DNA of 64,000 nt from Profundibacter amoris (GTDB taxonomy: Bacteria; Pseudomonadota; Alphaproteobacteria; Rhodobacterales; Rhodobacteraceae): positions 2,246,001 through 2,310,000 of the forward strand of contig NZ_CP032125.1 in the NCBI RefSeq assembly GCF_003544895.1, read 5' to 3'. A program made the position numbers and the translations under genes. The stretch's first letter is position 1, and each line of letters starts with the position of its first letter. Below the pieces are notes generated by a model that did not search any database, was not told the DNA's origin, and was given only the letters and a program-made list of their open reading frames with translations. Of this stretch, positions 25,498 to 34,587 are shown piece after piece.

Positions 25498-25682
25498 TTC
25501 CAAACCTTTTTATACTTTTTGCTGCTTGCAGGTCTGATATAAAGAGCATGGTGCGTCAACCGTTCCGTTGTGTGATTTTACCAAAAGCCGAAGCAGCATC
25601 CAAATAGCAATACAGATGCAGTTTTCCGTTTGGTGGAATTCCACTGGTGATTATTTGACACCTTATCTTTAGCGAGTTCCAC

Positions 25683-26273
25683 ATGCGTATACGAAAAACT
25701 GCCCAGAACCGAAAAACCGAGATCGAGCAAACGGTATTAAAGCTTGCCTTCAAACTGGGGCCTTCACAGGTAACCACAGGAATGATTGCCAACGAATTGG
25801 GCCTGACCCAACCGGCAATATATCGGCATTACCCGAAAAAAGACGATATCTGGGCGGCAATCGCAACGCAGTTAAGCGACAAGATCAAACGCAATATCGT
25901 CAAAGCAACGGATCCGAACATTTCACCATTAGAACGCCTTAGAAAACTGGTGTTGGAGCATTTGAAACTGGTGCAACAATACCCTGCATTGCCGGAATTC
26001 ATGGTGATCCGGAATAGGAAAAACGACCGCGCAGTTGTACAAAACAACATTCAGGTTGCAATCACCGCTTTACGGGCGGCCCTTGAAACGGAAGTAATGG
26101 CAGCGGTTGCCGACAGCACATTTCGCAAAACCCTTGACCCTGTTGATGCAGCCGCACTGATTTTCGGTGTTATTCAAAGCCTTGTCTTGCGAATGCTGGT
26201 CACGCGCAATCCTGCGATATTGGCCAAAGATGGCGCGCGCCTACTGGATCTGCAATTGGCTGGTTTTTCCTGA
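25683..26273 (+). CDS. TetR-family transcriptional regulator
   Basis: 196 residues. The N-terminal helix-turn-helix (VTTGMIANELGLTQPAIYRHYPKKDDIW, about 22-50) is typical of TetR repressors; the rest is a helical ligand-binding domain without a recognisable specificity. It stands alone between the YjdM-like gene and tRNA-Phe. The ATG at 25683 follows GCGAG. Its targets are not evident. Confidence 0.85.
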   Translation: MRIRKTAQNRKTEIEQTVLKLAFKLGPSQVTTGMIANELGLTQPAIYRHYPKKDDIWAAIATQLSDKIKRNIVKATDPNISPLERLRKLVLEHLKLVQQYPALPEFMVIRNRKNDRAVVQNNIQVAITALRAALETEVMAAVADSTFRKTLDPVDAAALIFGVIQSLVLRMLVTRNPAILAKDGARLLDLQLAGFS

Positions 26274-26302
26274 TAAATCGGCGATACCATACTTTTGGTA
26301 AA

Positions 26303-26377
26303 TGGTGCCCGGGGGCGGATTTGAACCACCGACACGAGGATTTTCAGTCCACTGCTCTACCCCTGAGCTACCCGGGC
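26303..26377 (-). tRNA. tRNA-Phe (GAA)
   Basis: Folds as a full cloverleaf of 75 nt including an encoded CCA. The acceptor stem is GCCCGGG/CCCGGGC with discriminator A. The D arm is GCTC/GAGC, the anticodon loop CTGAAAA places GAA at 34-36, and the T arm is GGTGG-TTCAAAT-CCGCC. The anticodon stem has one T-T mismatch at 28-42. Confidence 0.95.
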
Positions 26378-26458
26378 ACGGGTGAACGATTTCTCGTTCG
26401 GGTCGCGGTGTTCTAGACGCGGGGCCCACGGGTGTCCAGAGGGTTTTCAATAAAAATA

Positions 26459-26641
26459 TCAATGCGGCGCAAGATTGGTCTTTTCCATCTCGGCTGTGGC
26501 TTCATCCATGTCCTCGGGCGTATCGGCCGGAACCGCATAAGCACCATTAAACCAGCGCCCAAGGTCCACATCTGCACAGTGTTTCGAGCAGAACGGCCGG
26601 TATTTGATATCCGTTTTCTTATCGCATATAGGACATGACAT
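26459..26641 (-). CDS. yacG: DNA gyrase inhibitor YacG
   Basis: 60-residue zinc protein. CPIC at residues 3-6 and FCSKHC (about 18-23) supply the four zinc cysteines, followed by DLGRWFNGAYAVP, all YacG hallmarks. In E. coli it binds GyrB and inhibits gyrase. I start at MSCPIC (ATG 26639-26641). In relatives yacG follows rng directly; here the acyltransferase gene on the other strand separates them. Confidence 0.92.
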   Translation of the reverse strand: MSCPICDKKTDIKYRPFCSKHCADVDLGRWFNGAYAVPADTPEDMDEATAEMEKTNLAPH

Positions 26642-26654
26642 AACGCATTCTTGC

Positions 26655-26690
26655 ATGTTCCTGAAAAATATCCAAGCCGGAAAAGAAAGT
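26655..26690 (-). repeat. GGATATTT-type element, diverged copy 3
   Basis: On the minus strand CCGGCTTGGATATTTTTCAGGAACA resembles the two 20-nt elements at 15455 and 18925. They share CGGC, GGATATTT and an A-rich tail. The core again lies between short arms (TTCC and GGAA). It sits just upstream of yacG. Confidence 0.4.
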
Positions 26691-26780
26691 ACATAAAAAC
26701 GAGGGAGAGGCGAGCGTGAATACTGGACAGAATATACCAATGCGGCCACAGCCCCCGTTCCTCAACCACTTCTTCCCCCT

Positions 26781-28718
26781 ATGAACTACAGACGTGAAAT
26801 TGACGGCCTGCGGGCAATCGCGGTTTTGCCGGTTATTTTATACCATGCCGGATTTTCGGTGTTTCAGGGTGGCTATGTCGGGGTTGATGTATTTTTTGTG
26901 ATCAGCGGCTTTCTGATTACCACGATCATCCTGAATGACCTGAAACAGGGCCGGTTTTCGATCCTGCGGTTTTACGAGCGGCGGGCGCGGCGTATTTTAC
27001 CGGCGCTTTTCACGGTGGTCGCCGCCTGCGTGCCGTTTGCCTGGGTCTGGATGACGCCGGTGCAGATGGATAAATTCTCGCAAAGCGTTCTGGCGACTTT
27101 CCTGTTTTTGTCCAATATCTATTTCTGGCGTGACAGCGGCTATTTCGCCGCCGCTGCCGATGAAAAGCCGCTGATCCACACCTGGAGCCTGGCTGTGGAA
27201 GAACAGTTCTATCTGCTGTTCCCGCTGCTTTTGCTATTACTGTGGAAAAGGGGCGCGCGCCCCGGAACATTCTGGATTTCCGTACTGGCCGTGGCCAGCT
27301 TGCTGTTTTCACAATGGGCAAGCGGGGTTGATCCGGAAAAGAACTTCTTTTTCACAGGGTCGCGCATCTGGGAATTGATGGTTGGGTCGATCGCAGCCTG
27401 CATCATGGTGAAACGCCCGCCGGCCCCCAAAGACGGCGTTGCCGCCCTTGGGTTGCTGATGATTGTCTTTGCTATTTTCGCCTATAACGATGCGACCCCC
27501 TTCCCGTCGTTCTATACGCTGGTGCCAGTATTGGGCACGGCGTTTATCCTTGTTTTTGCAGACAAAAACACAATGACCGGCCGCCTGCTATCAATGCCCT
27601 TTCTGGTCGGTATCAGATTGATCAGTTACAGCGCGTATTTGTGGCACCAGCCTATTTTTGCCTTTGCCCGAATATATAACATCACCGCACCGTCACAGCT
27701 GTTGATGCTGGCACTGGCCTTGCTGTCCATTGGACTTGCCTATCTGTCGTGGCGATTTGTCGAACAGCCCTTCCGCCGCACAAAAACCGGCCCCCTGAAA
27801 AGCCGGAAAAGCGTGTTTCTGGCTTCGGGCATCGGCATGGCATTGTTTTTGGCGTTTGGCGTCTACGGGGACAAAAGCGACGGAATTCCAAACCGTTTAC
27901 CCGCCAATGTCGCATCGTTTTACGCAACCAATGAATGGGACAAAAGCTGCCTTTACCAACGCCGTGACGGGCAGCCGGATTGGCCAAACGAGCGGTGCAT
28001 TTTCAACAAAGGTGCGCCGTTAAAGATAGCCATATGGGGGGATTCCATTGCCGCATCTTTAACGCCCAGCATCGCCCGTGTTGTGCAAGAGAACGGTGTT
28101 GAAGTGCACCAACTCACATATGGTTCGTGCATGCCGGTTCGTGGGCTTCATCGTGCGGCGGTGGAGGGCCAGGACCCTTGCATAGATTTTGTCAATCGAT
28201 CCCATGACTTTATACAGAAGGCTGGTTTTGATGCTGTTGTTATTGTCGCCAACTGGCCGACGTATCTGGAATCCGCCGCGTCACTGGAACCTGTCAGGAC
28301 ATCCCCGAAAGCCGAATTTACTGATGTATTCAAACAAAGCGTCGATCAGCTTGGCGTGCCAGTTTTATTGCTTTTCACCCATCCAAGCGCAAAATACGAG
28401 GTTATCGACGCTGCGGGCAGGGTCTTGTTGCACGACAATCTTGTGCCAAAACTGGGTATCTCTATTCAAGAATTTCACGATAGAACCCAACGCACCCGCC
28501 CCCTTCTGGAAAAGGCTGCCAAGACTGCTGACGTTCAGACGCTTTCAATGGAGAGCCTGTTCTGTGACACCTATCAAAAGGGCGAATGTGTATTCAGCGC
28601 CGGACAGGACATTTTCCTGTCTGACAAAGTGCATTTTTCCCCGACCGGCGCGGATATCGTGGCAGGTGCGGTATACAAAAAACTAGCTGAAATGCTGAAC
28701 CTTAGCCCAAGGCAATAG
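26781..28718 (+). CDS. Membrane acyltransferase with C-terminal SGNH domain (OafA/YrhL type)
   Basis: 645 residues. The N-terminal acyltransferase-3 domain of about ten helices begins YRREIDGLRAIAVLPVILYH (catalytic-region His). The periplasmic C-terminal SGNH hydrolase-like domain has GDS at 420-422 and DKVH (DxxH) at 615-618. Such proteins O-acylate lipopolysaccharide, capsule or peptidoglycan sugars. It has no co-directional neighbours and lies opposite to, and between, rng and yacG, overlapping the rng 3' end by 17 bp. Confidence 0.9.
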   Translation: MNYRREIDGLRAIAVLPVILYHAGFSVFQGGYVGVDVFFVISGFLITTIILNDLKQGRFSILRFYERRARRILPALFTVVAACVPFAWVWMTPVQMDKFSQSVLATFLFLSNIYFWRDSGYFAAAADEKPLIHTWSLAVEEQFYLLFPLLLLLLWKRGARPGTFWISVLAVASLLFSQWASGVDPEKNFFFTGSRIWELMVGSIAACIMVKRPPAPKDGVAALGLLMIVFAIFAYNDATPFPSFYTLVPVLGTAFILVFADKNTMTGRLLSMPFLVGIRLISYSAYLWHQPIFAFARIYNITAPSQLLMLALALLSIGLAYLSWRFVEQPFRRTKTGPLKSRKSVFLASGIGMALFLAFGVYGDKSDGIPNRLPANVASFYATNEWDKSCLYQRRDGQPDWPNERCIFNKGAPLKIAIWGDSIAASLTPSIARVVQENGVEVHQLTYGSCMPVRGLHRAAVEGQDPCIDFVNRSHDFIQKAGFDAVVIVANWPTYLESAASLEPVRTSPKAEFTDVFKQSVDQLGVPVLLLFTHPSAKYEVIDAAGRVLLHDNLVPKLGISIQEFHDRTQRTRPLLEKAAKTADVQTLSMESLFCDTYQKGECVFSAGQDIFLSDKVHFSPTGADIVAGAVYKKLAEMLNLSPRQ

Positions 28719-29727
28719 GCAGGCGTTCGCGTTTTCTTTGCAATTCATAGTGGCCCAGCGGGGTCCAGCCCACCAGTGCGGTTTCAATGCTGTCGGCACG
28801 AAAGGCGCTGCGCAGGGCGTTTTCAAACTGTTTGCGATCCTTTTTCGCCAACGGCGCCAGATCCAGCGTGATCTGGCCGCCCAAACCGCGAAGGCGCAAC
28901 TGGCGGGGCAATTCGCGGGCACAGGCCAGATTGGCCTTTAATCCTGCCGCAGGCGAGGTGTCGCCGCCGGTGTTCACATCCACAGCCACCAAGGCGCGGG
29001 TCGGCTCGATGTATAATGTTACGCTGCCCAGCCGCACCTCGGCCCCTTGCAGCGCGTCGATGGCATCCAGCACGCCGTGGTCCTCGAAGGATCCGTCATG
29101 GTTGGCCAACTGGTCCGGCTCCCCCCATTCGCGCCAGCCTAGATGATGCGCATCCAGCCCGTCCATCAGCAATTCGGGATCAGAGCCATCAGCGCCCGTC
29201 ACGGCTTCGGCAGCGTCGCGCATGGCCAGAATATCTTCCTCGATCTCGTCGCCATCCACCCCGTCACACCCCGATCGCAGGATCAGCCCGAAATCCGAGC
29301 CATCCATCGCGATATGGGCAATTTCCAGCAGGCGGTCACGCTCGTCCTCGTTGCGGATCGAGCGGGAGATATTCAGGCCCGGCGCATCCGGCGTGACAAT
29401 CGCATAGCGGCTTTTGAACAGCACCTTGTGGGTGACCGGCACCGCCTTGCCGCCTTCGGCATAACCGGTGACCTGCACCGCCATGGTCTGGCCGGGGCGC
29501 AAGCCCTTGCCCTGGCGCAGGAACGCGGTTTGGCCATCGGGCAGGCGCAGCATCATGCCCCCCTGCCCCTTGAGCGGACGATCCACCACCGCGCGGTAGA
29601 TCGCGCCGGGGGTCGGGGCCGCACCATCGGGCGGGGACAGCAGCAAATCCTGTAGTTTTCCGTCAATCATCAGCGCCGCCGCAGGGCGACCGTTATAATG
29701 ATCCAGCGCAACCAGAGTGCCCTTCAT
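28702..29727 (-). CDS. rng: Short ribonuclease E/G family protein
   Basis: 341 residues, much shorter than E. coli RNase E or G. A reduced S1-like start (residues 1-110) precedes the catalytic part with [13 protein letters not shown] and the metal-binding DVNTGG motif ([12 protein letters not shown]). The final [11 protein letters not shown] corresponds to the second metal-Asp region. I start at the ATG in 29725-29727, which overlaps the maf stop (ATGA). Probable role in rRNA/mRNA processing. Confidence 0.85.
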   Translation of the reverse strand: MKGTLVALDHYNGRPAAALMIDGKLQDLLLSPPDGAAPTPGAIYRAVVDRPLKGQGGMMLRLPDGQTAFLRQGKGLRPGQTMAVQVTGYAEGGKAVPVTHKVLFKSRYAIVTPDAPGLNISRSIRNEDERDRLLEIAHIAMDGSDFGLILRSGCDGVDGDEIEEDILAMRDAAEAVTGADGSDPELLMDGLDAHHLGWREWGEPDQLANHDGSFEDHGVLDAIDALQGAEVRLGSVTLYIEPTRALVAVDVNTGGDTSPAAGLKANLACARELPRQLRLRGLGGQITLDLAPLAKKDRKQFENALRSAFRADSIETALVGWTPLGHYELQRKRERLPIALG

Positions 29728-30308
29728 GACCAGCCTTTCAATAGCGGATAGCCCGCCGTTTGTAATAATTGTGCGGTTTCGGCCACCGGCAGGCCCATCA
29801 CAGCGGAAAAGGATCCGCGGATCCACGGGATAAACGCGCCGGCCGGTCCCTGAATGGCATAGCCACCCGCCTTGCCGCGCCAGTCGTCACTGGCCAGATA
29901 GGCGTTCAGTTCCTCGTCCGACAGACGTTTCATCTGAACAGTGGTGACAACATCGCGTTCCCACAGTTTGTCGCCGCGTTTCACCGCCACCGCCGTGATC
30001 ACCTTGTGCCGTCGTCCAGCCATTGCCAGCAGAAATTCCGCCGCCTGCCCCGCATCCGCAGGTTTGCCCAATATCCGTCGGCCCAGCGCCACCGTGGTAT
30101 CGGCGCACAGCACGATTTCATCGGGCGTGGCACTTACGGCCAACACCTTTTCCCGCGCCATGCGGGCACAGTAAGGGCGTGGTAATTCGCGGATTTGCGG
30201 GGTTTCGTCGATGTCGGGCGGGCGGACATCATCCGCCACCACCCCGATTTGCGCCAACAGCTCGGCCCGCCTTGGGCTGCCAGAGCCCAGAACCAGCCGG
30301 ACGCTCAT
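29724..30308 (-). CDS. maf: Maf-family nucleoside triphosphate pyrophosphatase
   Basis: 194 residues. [10 protein letters not shown] at the N-terminus, the DETP loop, the [18 protein letters not shown] segment and the C-terminal [11 protein letters not shown] are Maf hallmarks. The enzyme removes pyrophosphate from non-canonical or pyrimidine nucleotides in the cytoplasm. It lies 4 bp after infA and overlaps rng by 4 bp, an operon seen widely in Rhodobacterales. Confidence 0.93.
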   Translation of the reverse strand: MSVRLVLGSGSPRRAELLAQIGVVADDVRPPDIDETPQIRELPRPYCARMAREKVLAVSATPDEIVLCADTTVALGRRILGKPADAGQAAEFLLAMAGRRHKVITAVAVKRGDKLWERDVVTTVQMKRLSDEELNAYLASDDWRGKAGGYAIQGPAGAFIPWIRGSFSAVMGLPVAETAQLLQTAGYPLLKGWS

Positions 30309-30312
30309 AACG

Positions 30313-30531
30313 CTACTTGAAGCGATAGTTGATACGGCCCTTGGTCAGGTCATAGGGGGTCATTTCGACCTGCACCTTGTCACCTGCCAGAACGCGAATA
30401 CGGTTCTTGCGCATTTTACCTGCCGTGTGCGCGATAATTTCATGGCCGTTTTCCAGCTCGACCCGAAATGTCGCGTTCGGCAGGAGTTCCTTTACGACGC
30501 CGGGAAATTCGAGCAGTTCTTCCTTAGCCAT
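30313..30531 (-). CDS. infA: Translation initiation factor IF-1
   Basis: 72 residues, the exact family size: one S1-like OB fold, [20 protein letters not shown] to [16 protein letters not shown]. It binds the 30S A site during initiation. AGGAGAG precedes the ATG. The leader on the minus strand holds two consecutive hairpins (see 30553-30586). Confidence 0.97.
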   Translation of the reverse strand: MAKEELLEFPGVVKELLPNATFRVELENGHEIIAHTAGKMRKNRIRVLAGDKVQVEMTPYDLTKGRINYRFK

Positions 30532-30552
30532 GGTCTCTCCTTAAAACATACA

Positions 30553-30586
30553 CCCGCCATTGTGCGGGCGCCCCCTAGATGGGGCG
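30553..30586 (-). promoter_or_regulatory. Tandem hairpins in infA leader
   Basis: Two adjacent GC-rich inverted repeats, CCCGC-N6-GCGGG (30553-30568) and CGCCCC-N6-GGGGCG (30569-30586), 22 bp upstream of the infA start codon. They could fold in the infA mRNA leader. The role is not known. Confidence 0.35.
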
Positions 30587-30719
30587 AATAGGTTTTCTTT
30601 TCAAGAGAAATCCGCCTGACATACCGCTAATCAGTGGCAAAACCTGTATATTTGTCAGCCTTGATCGCTTTTGCCGCATGGGATACGCAAAAGTCAGGCG
30701 AACTGGGGGCTTATAAACA

Positions 30720-31508
30720 ATGTGCTGGAGTGGAGAAGCTTCAACGGCGCTGACCGTTGCCGGATTTGGCGTCACCGCCTATGCCGCGTGGAAAAAGGAA
30801 CCGGCCGCCCTGTGGCTGACGATGGGTTTCTTTTCCTCGATGGAGCTGATTCAGGCCCTGTCCTATCCGGTGATCGGCCAATGCGGCGCACCGGAAAACA
30901 AGGCCCTCAGCATTGCCAGTTTCATTCACATCGCGTTACAGCCGTTTTTCTTTAACCTGCTGGCGCTCTATTTCATCCCCGATGAAATACGCCGCAGAAT
31001 CCAGAAACCCGTCTATGCCCTGTGCGCCGTGGCGGCGGGGATTACGATCTGGCAGGTGATGCCCTCGGAAACCTACGGGGCCTGTGCGCAACATCGCGGC
31101 ATGTGCGGGCCGCAGTTTTGCACCCTGCCCGGCAACTGGCATCTGGCGTGGAAGTTTCCCCTTAACGGCTGGGGCAATGATTTTGCCGGCAACCCCAACT
31201 GGCTGTTGCGCCTGTTTCCCAATGCGCTGGTGGCCTACAGTTTGGCCGTTTTCATCCTGCCGCTGGTATACGGATCATGGAAAATCGCAACATATCAGTA
31301 TCTTATGGGGCCTGTTCTGGCCAGCCAACTGACCGACAACATAGACGAAGCGCCGGCCATCTGGTGCCTGATGTCGATCGGAATTGTGTTTCTGGTGATG
31401 AAAACCCCCTTGCGGGATATCATGCGCGTGCATCGCTGGCCGTTGTGGCCTAAAGCATCCCGACAAACGCCCGGATCAATCGTCCACCCCGCCGCTCGGC
31501 CAGATTGA
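30720..31508 (+). CDS. Polytopic membrane protein (DUF5765-like)
   Basis: 262 residues with about seven hydrophobic segments. Conserved-looking features are FFSSMELIQALSYPVIGQC near the second helix, a Cys-rich external loop (GACAQHRGMCGPQFCTLPGNWHL, about 119-141) and WCLMSIGIVFLVMKT near the end. It resembles a family annotated only as DUF5765; no function is known. Its 3' end overlaps the convergent lysR gene by 59 bp. Confidence 0.7.
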   Translation: MCWSGEASTALTVAGFGVTAYAAWKKEPAALWLTMGFFSSMELIQALSYPVIGQCGAPENKALSIASFIHIALQPFFFNLLALYFIPDEIRRRIQKPVYALCAVAAGITIWQVMPSETYGACAQHRGMCGPQFCTLPGNWHLAWKFPLNGWGNDFAGNPNWLLRLFPNALVAYSLAVFILPLVYGSWKIATYQYLMGPVLASQLTDNIDEAPAIWCLMSIGIVFLVMKTPLRDIMRVHRWPLWPKASRQTPGSIVHPAARPD

Positions 31509-32301
31509 CGACGGCTTCTTCCATCAGGATCGGTGTGCCGCTGATTGTAATCGGGGCAAGGCGCACATCCTCGGCCATTTCCTTTTGCGACACAAAGCCG
31601 ATGCCCACGCCCGAGGCGACGATTTCCTGCACCGCCTCGCGCCCTTCGGCCTCGATTGCCGCCATCAGGGAAATGCCTTGGGCCCCGGCCGCCCGTTCCA
31701 GTTTCTGACGGGTTTTTGATCCCTTTTCACGCAGCACCAGCGGCAGCCCCGCCAGTTGCTTTAGGGACAGCGAATGATGTGCAGACAGGGGATTCGTGCG
31801 GGCGGTAAAGGCGATGATCGGGCTGGCCCCCAACCGCACCACATCAATCGCCGCCGTATCCGGCACGGTGCCCAGCACACCGATATCGGCGCGGTAATCA
31901 TGCAGGGCCTCGATCACTTCGGCGGAATTGCCGGTGCGAATTTCCACCCGCACCTGCGGAAATTTCTGTCGGAACCGCGCCAGAACCGCCAGAACATGAC
32001 TGGCCGAATCCACATGCAGCCGCAGGGTGCCGGAACTAAAGGCGCGGTTTTCCTGTAACAGCTCGCGGGCCTGATTTTCATTTTCAAACAATCGCTTGGT
32101 GATCTCCAGCAGGTGTTCCCCCTGCTCTGTCAATGTCACCTGCCGCTTTTCACGGTTGAACAACAGGGTGTCGTATTCCTCTTCCAGCTTGCGCACTTGA
32201 TCGGAAATCGCCGGCTGGGTCAGATGCAATGCTTTTGCCGCGTTGGAAAAGCCGCCGTGCAGGGCAACATTGTGAAAGGCGCGAAGCTGAACATAACGCA
32301 T
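31450..32301 (-). CDS. LysR-family regulator of the AEP genes
   Basis: 283 residues with an N-terminal winged helix (FHNVALHGGFSNAAKALHLTQPAISDQVRKLE) and a periplasmic-binding-like effector domain. It is divergent from phnW with a 112-bp spacer holding a perfect inverted repeat. The arrangement implies it controls phnWX in response to AEP or a breakdown product. The effector identity is inference. Confidence 0.88.
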   Translation of the reverse strand: MRYVQLRAFHNVALHGGFSNAAKALHLTQPAISDQVRKLEEEYDTLLFNREKRQVTLTEQGEHLLEITKRLFENENQARELLQENRAFSSGTLRLHVDSASHVLAVLARFRQKFPQVRVEIRTGNSAEVIEALHDYRADIGVLGTVPDTAAIDVVRLGASPIIAFTARTNPLSAHHSLSLKQLAGLPLVLREKGSKTRQKLERAAGAQGISLMAAIEAEGREAVQEIVASGVGIGFVSQKEMAEDVRLAPITISGTPILMEEAVVNLAERRGGRLIRAFVGML

Positions 32302-32319
32302 TTTTTAGAATCCATTAGT

Positions 32320-32352
32320 AAAATCGTTAGGTTGATCTAAATTAACGATTTT
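32320..32352. promoter_or_regulatory. 10-bp inverted repeat, candidate LysR operator
   Basis: AAAATCGTTA and TAACGATTTT are perfect complements 13 bp apart, 18 bp from the lysR start and 61 bp from the phnW start. The centre-to-centre distance of about 23 bp and the AT-rich arms suit a LysR tetramer site overlapping the divergent promoters. Confidence 0.55.
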
Positions 32353-32413
32353 TCAAACGGTCGGGCAAGGGGCTATTGATACCATATTCGACACCCGAGC
32401 AAAGGCACACGCC

Positions 32414-33601
32414 ATGTCCGACACCGCCCCCAAAATCGCTCCGCCGCATCTGGGCGAACCCTACCTTCTAACCCCCGGCCCTCTGACCACATCCTATGCG
32501 GTGAAACAGGCGATGCTGCGTGACTGGGGCAGTTGGGATGGCGATTTTCGCGCTGTCACAGCGGAAATGCGCAAGATGCTGCTGGAGATGATCAACGATA
32601 CCAAAGGCGAATTTGATTGCGTGCCGATGCAAGGCAGCGGCACCTTTTCGGTCGAGGCGATGCTGGCCAGTTTCACCCCGCGTGACGGCAAGGTTCTGGT
32701 GCTGTCCAACGGCGCCTATGGCAAGCGAATCGCGCAAACGCTGGACTATCTGAACCGCGATCATGTGGTGATCGACAAGGGCGATTATATGCCGCCGCGC
32801 GGGGAGGAGGTAACAGCCGCCCTGCGCGCTGACCCCGCCATCAGCCATGTGGTTGTGGTGCATTGCGAAACCAGTTCCGGCATCCTGAACCCCGTCGCGG
32901 AAATCTCGCAAGCCGTTTATGCCGAGGGGCGCAAACTGCTGATCGATTCGATGAGCGCCTTTGGTGCGATTCCGCTGGGTGTTAGCGAAATACGCTATGA
33001 GGCGATGGTCTCATCTGCCAACAAATGTATCGAAGGTGTGCCCGGTTTCGGCTTTGTCATCGCCCGCAAGGATGAATTGCAGGCCGCAAAGGGGCGCAGC
33101 CATTCCCTCAGCCTCGATCTGCACGCACAATGGGCGCATATGAACAAAACCGGCCAGTGGCGCTTTACCCCGCCGACCCATGTGGTTGTGGCCTTTCTGG
33201 AAGCCCTGAAAGCGCACCGCGCCGAAGGCGGTGTTGCAGGGCGCGGCGCGCGCTATGCCGACAACCGCGACGTGCTGGTCGAGGGAATGCGCGGCCTCGG
33301 GTTTGAAACCCTGCTCAAGGACCGCTGGCTGTCTCCCATCATCGTTACCTTCTTCAATCCGGCGCATAAGTCGTTTGATTTCAACAGCTTCTATGAGGCG
33401 ATGAAGCGCAAGGGTTTCATCATCTACCCCGGCAAACTGACCGTTGTTGACAGTTTTCGCATTGGCTGCATCGGACAGATGGACGCCGATGTGATGCGAC
33501 AGGTGGTGCAGGCTGCCAAGGACTCCCTGAACGAAATGGGCGTGCCTGATGCGGCCCCGCCCGAACAAGCCCTGATCGAGCGCGCCAGACTGGCCGCGTA
33601 A
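32414..33601 (+). CDS. phnW: 2-aminoethylphosphonate-pyruvate transaminase
   Basis: 395 residues, PLP-dependent class V aminotransferase. It moves the amino group of AEP to pyruvate, giving phosphonoacetaldehyde and alanine. LLTPGPLTTSYAVKQAM opens the protein, DSMSAFGAIPL carries the PLP-ring Asp, and SANKCIEGVPG has the PLP lysine at 204. The ATG follows AAAGG. phnX follows after 36 bp. Confidence 0.95.
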   Translation: MSDTAPKIAPPHLGEPYLLTPGPLTTSYAVKQAMLRDWGSWDGDFRAVTAEMRKMLLEMINDTKGEFDCVPMQGSGTFSVEAMLASFTPRDGKVLVLSNGAYGKRIAQTLDYLNRDHVVIDKGDYMPPRGEEVTAALRADPAISHVVVVHCETSSGILNPVAEISQAVYAEGRKLLIDSMSAFGAIPLGVSEIRYEAMVSSANKCIEGVPGFGFVIARKDELQAAKGRSHSLSLDLHAQWAHMNKTGQWRFTPPTHVVVAFLEALKAHRAEGGVAGRGARYADNRDVLVEGMRGLGFETLLKDRWLSPIIVTFFNPAHKSFDFNSFYEAMKRKGFIIYPGKLTVVDSFRIGCIGQMDADVMRQVVQAAKDSLNEMGVPDAAPPEQALIERARLAA

Positions 33602-33637
33602 ATTTTTTCACTGACTCATCATAAGGAAACATGAAAA

Positions 33638-34486
33638 ATGAGCCAATTCGGAAACTACACATATTCCCGCACCTATCGCGGCAAGGTTCAGGCGCTGGTG
33701 CTGGACTGGAGCGGCACCATTGCCGACGCCTATGTCATCGCCCCTGCGGTGGTGTTCGTCGAGGTGTTCAAAAATCAGGGCGTCGAAATTTCGATGGAAG
33801 AGGCCCGCGGCCCGATGGGCCTGCGCAAGGATCTGCACATCAAAATGCTGACCGAGGATCCGGTGATCGCCGAGCGCTGGAAGTCGATCAAGGGCAAGTA
33901 TCCCGACCAATCCGATGTAGATGCGATGTTCAAGGATTTCGTGCCCGCACAACTGGATTGCCTGCGCAAATACACCACCATCCTGCCCGGCGTTAAGGAC
34001 GTGCTGGTCGATCTGCAAAAGCAGGGCCTGAAAATCGGCGCCTCGACCGGCTTTGTGCGTTCCATGGTGGATGTGTTGCTTGAGGATTGCATCAAACAGG
34101 GCTTCACCCCCGACGCCACTGTTGCCGGTGACGAGGTGATCAACGGCGCCCGCCCTGCCCCGCATATGGTGTGGAAAAATCTGGACCTGATGAATATCTC
34201 GGAAATCAAATCGGTTGTGAAATGTGATGACACGGTTTCCGGCGTGGGCGAAGCCCTGAACGCGGGGTGCTGGGGTGTTGGTCTGGTGCGCTATTCCAAC
34301 TATATGAACATCAATTCGCTGGACGAAGAAGCAACATTGTCCGAGGCCGAAATCCAGCGGCGCATGGCCCACACGCGTAAAATCCTGCTGGAATCCGGCG
34401 CGCATTACGTGATCGATTCACTGGTGGACCTGCCCGCCGTGATCAACGATATCAACGCCCGCCTGGCGCGCGGCGAAAAGCCTTAA
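33638..34486 (+). CDS. phnX: Phosphonoacetaldehyde hydrolase
   Basis: 282-residue HAD-superfamily enzyme that cleaves phosphonoacetaldehyde to acetaldehyde and phosphate. The nucleophile is Asp 23 in VLDWSGTIAD, and the Schiff-base lysine specific to this family is Lys 64 in GPMGLRKDLH. Length and motifs are normal. A terminator-like hairpin lies 18 bases after its stop. Confidence 0.95.
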   Translation: MSQFGNYTYSRTYRGKVQALVLDWSGTIADAYVIAPAVVFVEVFKNQGVEISMEEARGPMGLRKDLHIKMLTEDPVIAERWKSIKGKYPDQSDVDAMFKDFVPAQLDCLRKYTTILPGVKDVLVDLQKQGLKIGASTGFVRSMVDVLLEDCIKQGFTPDATVAGDEVINGARPAPHMVWKNLDLMNISEIKSVVKCDDTVSGVGEALNAGCWGVGLVRYSNYMNINSLDEEATLSEAEIQRRMAHTRKILLESGAHYVIDSLVDLPAVINDINARLARGEKP

Positions 34487-34504
34487 TCGGCACAGACAGA
34501 CAAC

Positions 34505-34542
34505 CGGCCAGCCGCAGATATGTTGTGGCTGGCCGTGGTTTT
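34505..34542 (+). terminator. Terminator after phnX
   Basis: Stem CGGCCAGCC/GGCTGGCCG with a 13-nt loop, then TGGTTTTA. The T-run is short but the stem is strong. It would separate phnWX from the transporter genes. Confidence 0.6.
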
Positions 34543-34587
34543 ACCCAGATGTAAAATAGACTAGTTGGTAAATTTTTCCCATCAAAG

